DNA from: Clostridia bacterium
GTDB taxonomy: Bacteria; Bacillota; Clostridia; Oscillospirales; Acutalibacteraceae
Reading direction: 5' to 3'
Assembly: GCA_017438845.1 (NCBI GenBank)
Contig: JAFRUO010000002.1
Span: 1 to 64,000 of the forward strand
Length of the DNA stretch: 64,000 nt
Both the position numbers and the translations under genes were made by a program. The notes below the pieces were generated by a model, which searched no databases, had not been told where the DNA came from, and worked only from the letters and a program-made list of their open reading frames with translations. Shown here piece after piece: positions 15,796 through 25,673 of the stretch (positions are counted from its first letter, which is position 1; every line of letters starts with the position of its first letter).

Positions 15796-16850
15796 AAACT
15801 TATCTTGTAACCGGCGGCGCCGGCTTTATAGGCTCAAACTTCGTAATCTATATGCTCAACAAGTACGATGACGTTAAAATCATCAACGTTGACAAGCTTA
15901 CCTATGCGGGCAACCTTGAAAACCTCAAAAGCGTTGAAAACAACCCCCGCTACACCTTCGTTCAGGCGGACATCTGCGACAGAGAGGCTATCTCGAAAAT
16001 CTTTAAAGAAAACGAAATTGACTTTGTTGCAAACTTTGCCGCGGAAAGCCATGTTGACAGAAGCATTACAAACCCCGAAATCTTCGTTGAAACCAACGTT
16101 CTCGGTACGGTAAATATGCTTCAGTGCGCTAAGGAAGCATGGCAGACGGGCGACGATGAATACAGACAGGGCGTAAAATACCTTCAGGTTTCCACCGACG
16201 AGGTTTACGGCACGCTCGGCGCAGAGGGCTATTTTATGGAAACAACTCCGCTTGACCCTCACAGCCCTTATTCGTCAAGCAAGGCGTCCGCTGACCTTTT
16301 CGTTAAGGCGTTCCACGATACCTACAAGTTCCCGATTAACATCACACGCTGCTCGAACAACTACGGTCCTTACCAGTTCCCCGAGAAGCTTATTCCGCTT
16401 ATTATGAACAACACGCTTGCTCATAAGGATTTGCCCGTATACGGCGACGGAATGCAGGTTCGTGACTGGCTCTATGTTGAGGACCACTGCAAGGCTATCG
16501 ACATGGTAATCAGAAACGGTGTTGACGGCGAGGTTTACAACGTAGGCGGACACAACGAAAGGCCCAACATCTTTATTGTTAAAACAATTATCGAATACAT
16601 AAAGGAAAATGTGGACCCCGAGGTAGGCGAGCATATGATTAAATATGTCACCGACCGTAAAGGTCACGACCGCCGTTACGGAATTGACCCGACCAAGATT
16701 AAGGAAGCTCTCGGCTGGTATCCCGAAACCACCTTTGAGGTCGGAATTAAAAAGACTCTTAAATGGTATCTTGACAATATGGACTGGGTTAAAAACGTTA
16801 CAAGCGGCGCTTACCAGGAATATTACAAGAAGATGTACGACAATAAATAA
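15792..16850 (+). CDS. rfbB: dTDP-glucose 4,6-dehydratase
   Basis: A 352-residue extended short-chain dehydrogenase converting dTDP-glucose to dTDP-4-keto-6-deoxyglucose. It shows the NAD-binding motif VTGGAGFIGSNF, NFAAESHVDRSI, VSTDEVYGTLG (catalytic Thr-Asp-Glu), YSSSKASADLF (catalytic Tyr-Lys), and RCSNNYGPYQFPEKLIPL. Full length compared with RmlB. Start overlaps the rfbD stop. A strong intercistronic hairpin lies before rfbC. Confidence 0.98.
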   Translation: MKTYLVTGGAGFIGSNFVIYMLNKYDDVKIINVDKLTYAGNLENLKSVENNPRYTFVQADICDREAISKIFKENEIDFVANFAAESHVDRSITNPEIFVETNVLGTVNMLQCAKEAWQTGDDEYRQGVKYLQVSTDEVYGTLGAEGYFMETTPLDPHSPYSSSKASADLFVKAFHDTYKFPINITRCSNNYGPYQFPEKLIPLIMNNTLAHKDLPVYGDGMQVRDWLYVEDHCKAIDMVIRNGVDGEVYNVGGHNERPNIFIVKTIIEYIKENVDPEVGEHMIKYVTDRKGHDRRYGIDPTKIKEALGWYPETTFEVGIKKTLKWYLDNMDWVKNVTSGAYQEYYKKMYDNK

Positions 16851-16859
16851 TTTACTTCG

Positions 16860-16885
16860 CTCAAGCTGCCCTGCGGCAGCTTGAG
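16860..16885 (+). other. Intercistronic hairpin between rfbB and rfbC
   Basis: CTCAAGCTGCC (16860-16870), loop CTGC, GGCAGCTTGAG (16875-16885): a perfect 11-base stem, not followed by a T-run. It is more likely an mRNA stability or processing element than a full terminator. Confidence 0.7.
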
Positions 16886-16915
16886 TAGTTTAGTGTAAAA
16901 GGAAAGTGTTTTAAA

Positions 16916-17479
16916 ATGGGAAAATTCAATTTTATTAAAACTCCTATCAAGGACGTTTACGTTATCGAGCCCACCGTTTTCGGCGACAACAGGGGCTACT
17001 TTATGGAAACCTATCAGTACGAGCAGTTCTGCGAGGGCGGCGTTGACGCGGTTTTCGTTCAGGACAATCAGTCAAAGTCCAAGAAGGGCGTGCTCAGAGG
17101 GCTTCATTTCCAGACCGAAAACTCCCAGGGCAAGCTTGTCCGCGTTGTTTCGGGCGAGGTCTTTGACGTTGCGGTCGACTTAAGACGCGACAGCGAAACC
17201 TACGGCAAGTGGTACGGCGTTGTGCTCAGCGCCGAGAACAAAAAGCAGTTCTACATTCCCGAGGGCTTTGCCCACGGCTTCCTTGTTCTTTCCGACGAGG
17301 CTGAATTTGTCTATAAATGCACACGCTATTACGACCCCACTCACGAAGCGGGACTTATGTGGAACGACCCCGACATCGGAATTGAATGGCCGATTTCCGA
17401 CGGTATGGAAATCCTGCTTTCCGAAAAGGATAAGGTTCATCAGTCGTTTAAGGAATTTTCCGAAAAGAACGTATTTTAA
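16916..17479 (+). CDS. rfbC: dTDP-4-dehydrorhamnose 3,5-epimerase
   Basis: A 187-residue cupin epimerase giving dTDP-4-keto-L-rhamnose. Typical motifs are VFGDNRGYFMETY, FVQDNQSKSKKGVLRGLHFQ (catalytic His in RGLHFQ), GKLVRVVSGEVFDVAVDLR, FYIPEGFAHGFLVLSDEAEFVYKCTRYY (catalytic Tyr), and GLMWNDPDIGIEWP. Full length. ATG 16916 is preceded by AAAAGGAAAG. The next gene, a glycosyltransferase, starts four bases after the stop. Confidence 0.97.
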   Translation: MGKFNFIKTPIKDVYVIEPTVFGDNRGYFMETYQYEQFCEGGVDAVFVQDNQSKSKKGVLRGLHFQTENSQGKLVRVVSGEVFDVAVDLRRDSETYGKWYGVVLSAENKKQFYIPEGFAHGFLVLSDEAEFVYKCTRYYDPTHEAGLMWNDPDIGIEWPISDGMEILLSEKDKVHQSFKEFSEKNVF

Positions 17480-17482
17480 ATT

Positions 17483-18190
17483 ATGACGGTTTCTGTTGCC
17501 CTTGCGGCTTACAACGGTGAAAAGTATATTGAGGAGCAGCTTCGCTCCGTTTTACCGCAGTTGTCCGAGGACGACGAAATTGTTGTGTCCGTTGACCCCG
17601 GAAATGACGGCACTTATGAAAAGGTAAAGTCCCTCTCGCTGTCCGACGGCAGAGTTAAGCCGATCGAGGGAAAGGGGCAGGGGCTGATCAAAAACTTTGA
17701 AAATGCCGTAAAGCATTGCGGCGGCGACATAATTATGCTCTGCGACCAGGACGACGTCTGGCTTCCCGACAAGGTTGAAAGAGTGAAAGAGGAGCTGTCG
17801 AAGGACGGCGTACTGCTCTGTATGCACGACGCAAGGGTTGTCGACGAAGCTCTCAACGTCAGGGAGGAGTCTTTCTTTAAGCTGAGAGGTACGGGCACGG
17901 GCATAGTTAAAAATATTCTAAAGAATACATATATGGGCTGTTGCATGGCGTTTAAAAGCGAGGCAAAGCGGTATATTCTGCCGTTTCCCGACAAGCTGCC
18001 CATGCACGACCAGTGGATAGGGCTTGTCTGTGAAAGAAAGGGAAAGGTTTCCCTTATAGACGAGCCTTTGATTCTTTACCGCCGCCACGGAGATAACGCC
18101 TCTTCCGACTCTCACGCCGGCGCCTTGCAGATGCTGAGGTGGAGATTGCAAATGCTCAGGGCTCTGCTTTCTTTAGGGAGGAAAGGCTGA
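17483..18190 (+). CDS. GT2 glycosyltransferase (rhamnosyltransferase-like)
   Basis: A 235-residue GT-A fold family 2 glycosyltransferase. The N-terminus MTVSVALAAYNGEKYIEEQLRSVL and LCDQDDVWLPDKVER (metal-binding DQDD in place of DxD) match enzymes that build rhamnose-glucose and O-antigen polysaccharides. HDQWIGLVCERKG and LYRRHGDNAS are also typical of this group. No transmembrane segment is seen. It follows rfbC almost without a gap, with a weak ribosome binding site, so it probably depends on coupled translation. The sugar donor is likely dTDP-rhamnose, by context only. Confidence 0.9.
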   Translation: MTVSVALAAYNGEKYIEEQLRSVLPQLSEDDEIVVSVDPGNDGTYEKVKSLSLSDGRVKPIEGKGQGLIKNFENAVKHCGGDIIMLCDQDDVWLPDKVERVKEELSKDGVLLCMHDARVVDEALNVREESFFKLRGTGTGIVKNILKNTYMGCCMAFKSEAKRYILPFPDKLPMHDQWIGLVCERKGKVSLIDEPLILYRRHGDNASSDSHAGALQMLRWRLQMLRALLSLGRKG

Positions 18191-18192
18191 TT

Positions 18193-18966
18193 ATGAACAA
18201 CAAATTTTATGCCGTAATGGTTATCTGCAACAGGGATATTGATGACAGTATAAGCTTTAAGAGCCTGAAGCGCTTTGATTTTGTAAATATAATAGTATGC
18301 GACAACAGCACCGAAACCAACGGTAATTCACGTTGCGAGGGGGCGAATGTCCGCTATATCGACATGGGCGGCAATTCGGGGCTTGCTAAGGCGTATAACC
18401 GAGCGCTTGATTTAATCGGCGCAAGCGACGGAGTAATCTGCCTGTTTGACGACGACACGTCTGTTCCCGAGGATTATTTTGAAAAAATCGACGCTTTTCT
18501 GAGAGAAAACGACGCAGATATAGTTTTGCCGACGGTATATGACGAGGTCGGAATTATGTCGCCGTGCAAAATTAACGGAGTGCTGACCTCAAGAGTTGCC
18601 GACACGGGCGAGCTTGACGGCGAAAGCATATCCGCCATAAACAGCGGCATGGCGGTAAAAAGCCGAGTGTTTTCCGACTACCGATACAACGAGGAATATT
18701 TTCTCGACTTTATCGACCACGCCTTTATCCGTGATATGAAGGCGCTTTCAAAAAGTATTAAAATCTGTCCCGCTCTTGAGCTTAAACAGAGCTTTTCGGC
18801 AAATGACCGCGACGTAAAGAGGGCAAGGGCAAGGTTTGAAATTTTTAAAAGGGATTATTCGCTTTTTTGCAAAGGCTCGGGGAGCGTTAAGGACAGGCTC
18901 CTCGGACGGCTTTATTTACTCAAAAGAAGCTTTAATATAAACATTTTATACAGATTGGGAAGGTAA
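18193..18966 (+). CDS. GT2 glycosyltransferase
   Basis: A 257-residue family 2 glycosyltransferase. An Asn-Arg-rich N-terminus (MVICNRDIDDSISFKSL) is followed by VDNST-like IIVCDNSTETNG, YIDMGGNSGLAKAYNRAL, and the metal-binding CLFDDDTSVPEDYF. INSGMAVKSRVF and YFLDFIDHAFIRDM form the acceptor side. ATG 18193 lies two bases after the previous stop and behind GGGAGGAAAGG; a longer frame would overlap the upstream gene and is not used. It belongs to the rhamnan/wall polysaccharide operon. Confidence 0.88.
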   Translation: MNNKFYAVMVICNRDIDDSISFKSLKRFDFVNIIVCDNSTETNGNSRCEGANVRYIDMGGNSGLAKAYNRALDLIGASDGVICLFDDDTSVPEDYFEKIDAFLRENDADIVLPTVYDEVGIMSPCKINGVLTSRVADTGELDGESISAINSGMAVKSRVFSDYRYNEEYFLDFIDHAFIRDMKALSKSIKICPALELKQSFSANDRDVKRARARFEIFKRDYSLFCKGSGSVKDRLLGRLYLLKRSFNINILYRLGR

Positions 18967-18969
18967 ACG

Positions 18970-19737
18970 ATGCAGGACAAGGCTTTGCTTTCAATTGCAA
19001 TAGTTACATATAACAGCGCAGACGAAATCTGCGGCTGTCTTAAAAGCATTACCGAAAACACAAAGGAAGTCGGCTATAAGCTTTATATAATAGATAACGC
19101 CTCTACGGACAATACGGTTGAGCTTGTACGCCAAAGCTTTCCGCAGGTAACGGTCATTGAAACGGGCGAAAACAGGGGCTTCGGCTTCGGTCACAACAGG
19201 CTTCTTGACACTGACTGCAAATACCATGCGGTAATCAACCCCGACATAACCGTGGACAGCGACGTTTTTTCGGCGCTTGTGGGTTACCTTGAGGCTCACC
19301 CCGAAGCGGTGCTTGTTACTCCGAAAATTTACAACCCCGACGGCTCGGAACAGCATCTTCCCAAGCGCAGACCGACGGCAAAATATATGCTTCTGGGCAG
19401 GCTTTCACGCTATCTGCGTTTTTTAAAGCCCGTAAGGGACGAATACACAATGGCTGAGTTTAACATCACCGAGCCGTGCGAAATTGAATTCTGCACGGGC
19501 TGCTTTATGCTTATGAGAAGCGAGGCGTTTAAGAAAATCGGCGGCTTTGATGAGGGTTTTTTTATGTACCTTGAGGACGCCGACCTTTCGGACAGAATAG
19601 CGCAGTACGGAAAAATAGTTTTCAATCCGCTTTGCCGCGCCACGCACAACTGGGACGGCGGAAGCTCAAAGAGCTTAAAGCTCCTTCGCTACCACTTCGC
19701 GTCGATGTTCAGGTACCTGAAAAAGAAAAGAAAATAA
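18970..19737 (+). CDS. GT2 glycosyltransferase (rhamnosyltransferase WbbL-like)
   Basis: A 255-residue family 2 glycosyltransferase with SIAIVTYNSADEICGCLKSI, YIIDNASTDNTVELV, ENRGFGFGHNRLL, NPDITVDSDVF (DxD-equivalent), and CTGCFMLMRSEAFKKIGGFDEGFFMYLEDADLSDR, the WbbL-type catalytic and acceptor motifs. Such enzymes add rhamnose to lipid-linked glycans. It is the last gene of the cluster and is followed by a terminator. Confidence 0.9.
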   Translation: MQDKALLSIAIVTYNSADEICGCLKSITENTKEVGYKLYIIDNASTDNTVELVRQSFPQVTVIETGENRGFGFGHNRLLDTDCKYHAVINPDITVDSDVFSALVGYLEAHPEAVLVTPKIYNPDGSEQHLPKRRPTAKYMLLGRLSRYLRFLKPVRDEYTMAEFNITEPCEIEFCTGCFMLMRSEAFKKIGGFDEGFFMYLEDADLSDRIAQYGKIVFNPLCRATHNWDGGSSKSLKLLRYHFASMFRYLKKKRK

Positions 19738-19753
19738 TACATTTTATAAACGC

Positions 19754-19785
19754 AGAGACGGGAGACCGTCTCTGTTTGTTTTTTA
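19754..19785 (+). terminator. Terminator of the rhamnose polysaccharide cluster
   Basis: CAGAGACGG (19754-19762), loop GAGA, CCGTCTCTG (19767-19775), then TTTGTTTTTT. Confidence 0.92.
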
Positions 19786-19832
19786 TTAATATTATTTAAC
19801 AAATTGTTTACAAAAAATATGCGTATAATCGC

Positions 19833-19860
19833 TTGACATTTTGGAAAAATAAGTTAAAAT
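19833..19860 (+). promoter_or_regulatory. Heat-shock operon promoter
   Basis: TTGACA (19833-19838), a 16-base spacer and TAAAAT (19855-19860), directly ahead of the CIRCE operator. Confidence 0.75.
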
Positions 19861-19868
19861 TAATTATG

Positions 19869-19895
19869 TTAGCACTCGAAAGGTAAGAGTGCTAA
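19869..19895 (+). promoter_or_regulatory. CIRCE operator (HrcA binding site)
   Basis: TTAGCACTC (19869-19877), nine bases, GAGTGCTAA (19887-19895): an exact match to the CIRCE consensus. HrcA bound here represses the hrcA-grpE-dnaK-dnaJ operon and is released on heat stress. Confidence 0.98.
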
Positions 19896-19927
19896 ACGGT
19901 GCTAAAGAACAGTAAGGCGGTGAGAGT

Positions 19928-20965
19928 ATGGAGATGACCGAGCGAAAGAATAAAATCCTTTCCGCAATTGTCGAAAGGTATATTCAGACCGGCGAACCGG
20001 TCGGCTCAAAGGCTCTGCTCGACACGCTTGACTTTAACGTTTCTTCTGCCACCGTCAGAAATGAAATGTCGGATTTAATCGAAATGGGCTACCTTGAACA
20101 GCCCCATACCTCGGCAGGGCGCGTCCCGTCGACGGAGGGCTACAGGTATTACGTTGAAAAGCTTATGAAGGTTTACGACATTTCCGAAGCGGAAAAACAG
20201 CTTATCGGGCTTAAATTAAGGGATTCCGTTGCCGACCCGCATTCACTGCTTGAAACGGCGGGAAGCCTGCTCGCTGACCTTTCAAACTGCGCCGCGGTTT
20301 CCACAACGCCTGCCGACAGCGAGGCGGTCGTAAAAAGGGTTGAGCTTGTGCCTGTCGGCACTCACACCGCAATGGTGCTTATGCTCACCTCCTTCGGAAT
20401 AATCAAAACACGGGTTTGCCGCACCGAAAGCGAAATCACGCTTGACAGCGCTCAGATGTTTTACAACATTGTCGGCAAGAATTTTATCGGTAAGCCTGTT
20501 TCCGAAATAACGGTGGCTAAAATCCAGACCCTTGCGCTGTCGCTCGGTGACAAGGCGCTTGCGATGATTCCGCTTTTAGTGGCGCTCAGCGAGCTTTCAA
20601 GGATGACCGAGCGAACCGAGCTTCTGCTTGAGGGGCAAAGCAATCTCTTAAACTACCGTGAGTACGAAAGGAATGCCTTTGAGCTTATGGAGTTTTTAAG
20701 AAGAAGTGAGCCGCTTAACAGAATTTTTTCCGCCAAGACAGAGCAAAAAAACGGTCAGCCGAGCATACTTATCGGTAAGGAAAACCGTTTTCGTGAGCTG
20801 CAGAACTCCACAATGATTTTTTCAAAGTATTCAATAGCCGGGCATGAAAGCGGAACGCTCGGTATTATAGGACCGACAAGAATTGATTATGCAAGGCTTA
20901 TTCCCTCAATCAAATACATGAGCGAGGTTGTCGGAATAATGCTTTCGGATAATATGGAGGATTGA
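19928..20965 (+). CDS. hrcA: Heat-inducible transcription repressor HrcA
   Basis: A 345-residue repressor of class I heat-shock genes. The N-terminal winged helix (about 5-75) contains ILSAIVERYIQTGEPVGSKAL, SSATVRNEMSDLIEMGYLEQPHTSAGRVPS and GYRYYVEKLM. The GAF-like dimerization domain and the C-terminal IGPTRIDYARLIPSIKYMSE motif follow. Length is normal. ATG 19928 is preceded by GGCGGTGAGAG, 33 bases after CIRCE. First gene of the operon; grpE starts after a one-base gap. Confidence 0.98.
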   Translation: MEMTERKNKILSAIVERYIQTGEPVGSKALLDTLDFNVSSATVRNEMSDLIEMGYLEQPHTSAGRVPSTEGYRYYVEKLMKVYDISEAEKQLIGLKLRDSVADPHSLLETAGSLLADLSNCAAVSTTPADSEAVVKRVELVPVGTHTAMVLMLTSFGIIKTRVCRTESEITLDSAQMFYNIVGKNFIGKPVSEITVAKIQTLALSLGDKALAMIPLLVALSELSRMTERTELLLEGQSNLLNYREYERNAFELMEFLRRSEPLNRIFSAKTEQKNGQPSILIGKENRFRELQNSTMIFSKYSIAGHESGTLGIIGPTRIDYARLIPSIKYMSEVVGIMLSDNMED

Positions 20966-20966
20966 C

Positions 20967-21512
20967 ATGTCAAAGAACGAGTCTAAAAAGCCTGACAGCA
21001 AGGCTGTCGAGGCTGAAGAAAGCAAAGAGGAGGCAACCGCCGAGGCTGCAACGAAGGACGAACAGCAGCCCTCCGAGGCCCAAAGGCTTCAAGCGGAGCT
21101 CGACTCATTAAACGACAGGTTTTTAAGAACGCTTGCCGAGTACGACAACTACCGCAAGCGCTCGCAAAAGGAAAAGGAGGCGGCTTACGGCGACTCAAGA
21201 GCAGGGGTTGTATCGCAGCTCTTGCCCGTTATGGACAACTTTGAAAGAGCTATGCAGAACAAGGACGCCTCGCACGAGGATTACGTCAAGGGAATTGATA
21301 TGATTTTCTCACAGCTTGAGGATTTCCTTAAAAAGCTCTCGGTTGAATCCTTCGGCGAAAAGGGCGATGCATTTGACCCGAACATACACAACGCGGTAAT
21401 GCATATTGAGGACGAAAACGAAGGCGAAAACACAGTCGTTGAGGTGTTCTCAAAGGGTTACAGAATGGACGGCAGGATAATCCGTCCGGCAATGGTTAAG
21501 GTAGCAAATTAA
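20967..21512 (+). CDS. grpE: Nucleotide exchange factor GrpE
   Basis: A 181-residue co-chaperone that releases ADP from DnaK. The first 50 residues are a Lys/Glu/Ala-rich disordered tail; a long coiled-coil follows, then FLRTLAEYDNYRKRSQKEKE, LLPVMDNFERAM and the C-terminal beta domain FDPNIHNAVMHIED...VVEVFSKGYRMDGRIIRPAMVKVAN, the GrpE signature. The GGAGG inside the hrcA 3' end serves as its ribosome binding site. Confidence 0.98.
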   Translation: MSKNESKKPDSKAVEAEESKEEATAEAATKDEQQPSEAQRLQAELDSLNDRFLRTLAEYDNYRKRSQKEKEAAYGDSRAGVVSQLLPVMDNFERAMQNKDASHEDYVKGIDMIFSQLEDFLKKLSVESFGEKGDAFDPNIHNAVMHIEDENEGENTVVEVFSKGYRMDGRIIRPAMVKVAN

Positions 21513-21540
21513 ATTTATATATTATTTTACGGAGGCATAA

Positions 21541-23391
<1,851 letters not shown>

Positions 23392-23405
23392 TTAACCGAA
23401 GCTCG

Positions 23406-23429
23406 GGACAGAGGGGCAACCCTCTGTCC
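23406..23429 (+). other. Intercistronic hairpin between dnaK and dnaJ
   Basis: GGACAGAGGG (23406-23415), tetraloop GCAA, CCCTCTGTCC (23420-23429). There is no T-run, so it may protect the dnaK message from 3' decay or reduce dnaJ expression rather than terminate fully. Confidence 0.75.
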
Positions 23430-23455
23430 GTAAAGGCTTATTTGGAGCAACATAT

Positions 23456-24613
23456 ATGGCTGAAAAAAGAGATTATTACGAAGTGCTCGGGGTTGACAGA
23501 AACGCCGGTGCAGATGAAATTAAAAAAGCATACCGACAGGCTGCCAAGAAATATCACCCCGATTTACATCCGGATGATAAGGAAGCCGAGGAAAAATTCA
23601 AGGAAGCCAATGAGGCGTACGAGGTCTTGTCGGACCCCGACAAAAAGGCGCGCTACGACCAGTTCGGTCACAGGGGCGTCGACCCCAATTACGGCGCAGG
23701 TCAGGGCGGCTTCGGCGGCTTTGACGGTCAGGGCTTTGAGTTTGACCTGGGCGATCTTTTCGGCAGTATGTTCGGCGGCGGCTTCGGCTTCGGCGGCAGG
23801 CAGAATCCGAATGCGCCTCAGAGAGGAAGCGACACTCAGGCGAGTGTCACGATTTCCTTTGAGGAGGCGGCAAAGGGCTGTAAGCGCAAGGTCGATACAA
23901 TGAAAATTGACGTTTGCGATGAGTGCCACGGAAGCGGCTGCGCCGCAGGTACAAGCGCAAAAACCTGTCCCGACTGTCACGGCACGGGTCAGGTTACGGC
24001 TCAGCAGAGGACGCCCTTCGGCGTTATTCAGACTCAGAGGCCGTGTTCACGCTGTAAGGGCAAGGGCAAGGTAATTGACAACCCTTGTAAAAAATGTCAC
24101 GGACAGGGCATGGTCAGAAAGCCGTCAAGCATTGAAATCAGTATCCCTGCAGGCATTGACGACCGTCAGGTAATCAACGCAAGAGGTCAGGGCAACAAGG
24201 GTGTAAACGGCGGACCAGCAGGCGACCTCAAGGTCGTTGTCAACGTACGTCCTCACCCGATCTTTGAAAGGGAAGGCTACAACGTCTGGGTTGAAATGCA
24301 CATAAGCTATCCCGAGGCGGTGCTTGGCTGTGAGCTTCAGGTGCCGACGCTTGAAGGCAAGGTTAAATACAATGTTCCCGCAGGCACTCAGTCGGGCGAC
24401 GTTTTCAGGCTTCGCAACCGAGGCATTCAGACCCTTAACAACAGAGGCAAGGGCGACGAGCTTGTAAGAGTTATTGTCGACATTCCGAAAAAGGTGACAG
24501 AGAAGCAGAAGGAGCTTATAAAGCAGCTCGCGGAGGAGCTCGGAACAAGCGCCAACCACCTCGGAGACGACGACAAAAAGTCCTTCTTCGGCAAGGGTAA
24601 AAAGAAAAAATAA
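23456..24613 (+). CDS. dnaJ: Chaperone DnaJ (Hsp40)
   Basis: A 385-residue type I J-protein that stimulates DnaK ATPase. The J domain (1-70) carries the HPD motif in [20 protein letters not shown]. The Gly/Phe region is long. The zinc domain has four CxxCxGxG repeats: [24 protein letters not shown] and CKKCHGQG. The C-terminal substrate domains follow. Full length. Last gene of the heat-shock operon, followed by a strong terminator. Confidence 0.98.
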   Translation: MAEKRDYYEVLGVDRNAGADEIKKAYRQAAKKYHPDLHPDDKEAEEKFKEANEAYEVLSDPDKKARYDQFGHRGVDPNYGAGQGGFGGFDGQGFEFDLGDLFGSMFGGGFGFGGRQNPNAPQRGSDTQASVTISFEEAAKGCKRKVDTMKIDVCDECHGSGCAAGTSAKTCPDCHGTGQVTAQQRTPFGVIQTQRPCSRCKGKGKVIDNPCKKCHGQGMVRKPSSIEISIPAGIDDRQVINARGQGNKGVNGGPAGDLKVVVNVRPHPIFEREGYNVWVEMHISYPEAVLGCELQVPTLEGKVKYNVPAGTQSGDVFRLRNRGIQTLNNRGKGDELVRVIVDIPKKVTEKQKELIKQLAEELGTSANHLGDDDKKSFFGKGKKKK

Positions 24614-24622
24614 GCAAAATTT

Positions 24623-24650
24623 AAGGAAGGCTTAAGAGCCTTCCTTTTTT
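24623..24650 (+). terminator. Terminator of the hrcA-dnaJ operon
   Basis: AAGGAAGGCT (24623-24632), loop TAAG, AGCCTTCCTT (24637-24646), then further T residues. Confidence 0.93.
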
Positions 24651-24668
24651 GTTTGCTGTGAGGTTTTA

Positions 24669-25523
24669 TTAAACAATTCCGAGGTATTCCTCCAAGCAGA
24701 GGTTTTGCTCGTGCATTTTGCCTGCGGCATACTCACCGACATATCTCCAGTGCCAGGGCTGATAATCAACGCCGGTAATGTCCTCCTTGTCCTTCGGGTA
24801 GCGAAGCACAAAGCCGTATTTATAAGCGTTGTCCTGCAGCCATTGAAATTCCTTGGTGTTTTCAAAGTCGTTGCTGGCGCTGACAATGTCCACGGCAAGT
24901 CCCGAATTGCTTTCCGAGCAGCCTGCAGGCGCAATTTTTCTCTTTGCAAGCGCTTCCGCCTGCTCTGCGGAGTAGCCCTGGTTTATATAAGAGTTAACCT
25001 TTCTTTTATAGGCGCTGTCCTGAGTGGCGTTGTCACGGTAGCCTGCATACGGGTTAAGGTTGCAGTCGCTGAGCTTCGCTCCGTCGTACATTCTTTTGTA
25101 TTTTTGAACTATTCTTGAGTCGAGCTTTACCTGGGAATTGCTAAGCGCCGGCGCAAGCGACGGCTTGTAGCTTTCGGGCAGGGGATAGTCGACCGAAACG
25201 ATGGCGAGGAACCATTCCTTTGAGTCGGTAGGCTCCAAAATCTTGGCAAAGGTCTTTGCGTTGGTGGTGTTTTCCGAAAGCTCATCGGGATTCGGTCTTT
25301 CGACGTTGTATGAGTCGGATGAGGTGACAATCTCACCGAAATAAGTCGTGCTTTCCTGAGTAATCTCCTCGGCGGTGTTTTTGCTTACGGGAGCCTCGGG
25401 CGGCTTCTTTTTACCCTTTGTAAGAAAGTATCCTGCAATCAGGACAAGCATAATTCCCGCAAGCAGTGCGCTTAAAAGCATCTTTGCCTTAAGCTGCTTT
25501 TTGCTTTTAGCTGTTTTATTCAT
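24669..25523 (-). CDS. D-alanyl-D-alanine carboxypeptidase, VanY/M15B family
   Basis: A 284-residue membrane-anchored protein. A basic N-terminus and one transmembrane helix (about 15-35, MLLSALLAGIMLVLIAGYFL) precede a Thr/Ser-rich linker. The M15B peptidase domain is about 145-284. SGLAVDIVS carries the zinc-binding His-replaced SxxxxGxxxD pattern of VanY (here the visible Asp ligand), and QPWHWRYVG supplies the catalytic Glu-region/His motif (WHWRYVG). These enzymes trim the terminal D-Ala of peptidoglycan stems. The first metal-ligand His of classical VanY is not clear to me (NSGLAVDIV), so activity needs checking. It is transcribed convergently with dnaJ and stands alone. Confidence 0.82.
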   Translation of the reverse strand: MNKTAKSKKQLKAKMLLSALLAGIMLVLIAGYFLTKGKKKPPEAPVSKNTAEEITQESTTYFGEIVTSSDSYNVERPNPDELSENTTNAKTFAKILEPTDSKEWFLAIVSVDYPLPESYKPSLAPALSNSQVKLDSRIVQKYKRMYDGAKLSDCNLNPYAGYRDNATQDSAYKRKVNSYINQGYSAEQAEALAKRKIAPAGCSESNSGLAVDIVSASNDFENTKEFQWLQDNAYKYGFVLRYPKDKEDITGVDYQPWHWRYVGEYAAGKMHEQNLCLEEYLGIV

Positions 25524-25608
25524 ACCAATAACCTTTCAGAGTTTTATAGGAATATTGTAAAAGTTTTAAGCCGACTTGTCAAATTTTTCTTAAATTTCTT
25601 AAATTATA

Positions 25609-25637
25609 TCGACAGAACCGTAATTTTATGATAAAAT
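25609..25637 (+). promoter_or_regulatory. Promoter of the M28 peptidase gene
   Basis: TCGACA (25609-25614), a 17-base spacer, TAAAAT (25632-25637). Its position rules out a start codon at 25641. Confidence 0.6.
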
Positions 25638-25673
25638 AATTTGGTTAATAAAGATATGATAGGAGTGTCCGCA

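Noticed and set aside
16860-16885. True terminator between rfbB and rfbC
   Set aside because: No T-run after the stem, and rfbC completes the same pathway.
23406-23429. True terminator between dnaK and dnaJ
   Set aside because: Stem is strong but no T-run follows, so full termination is not supported.
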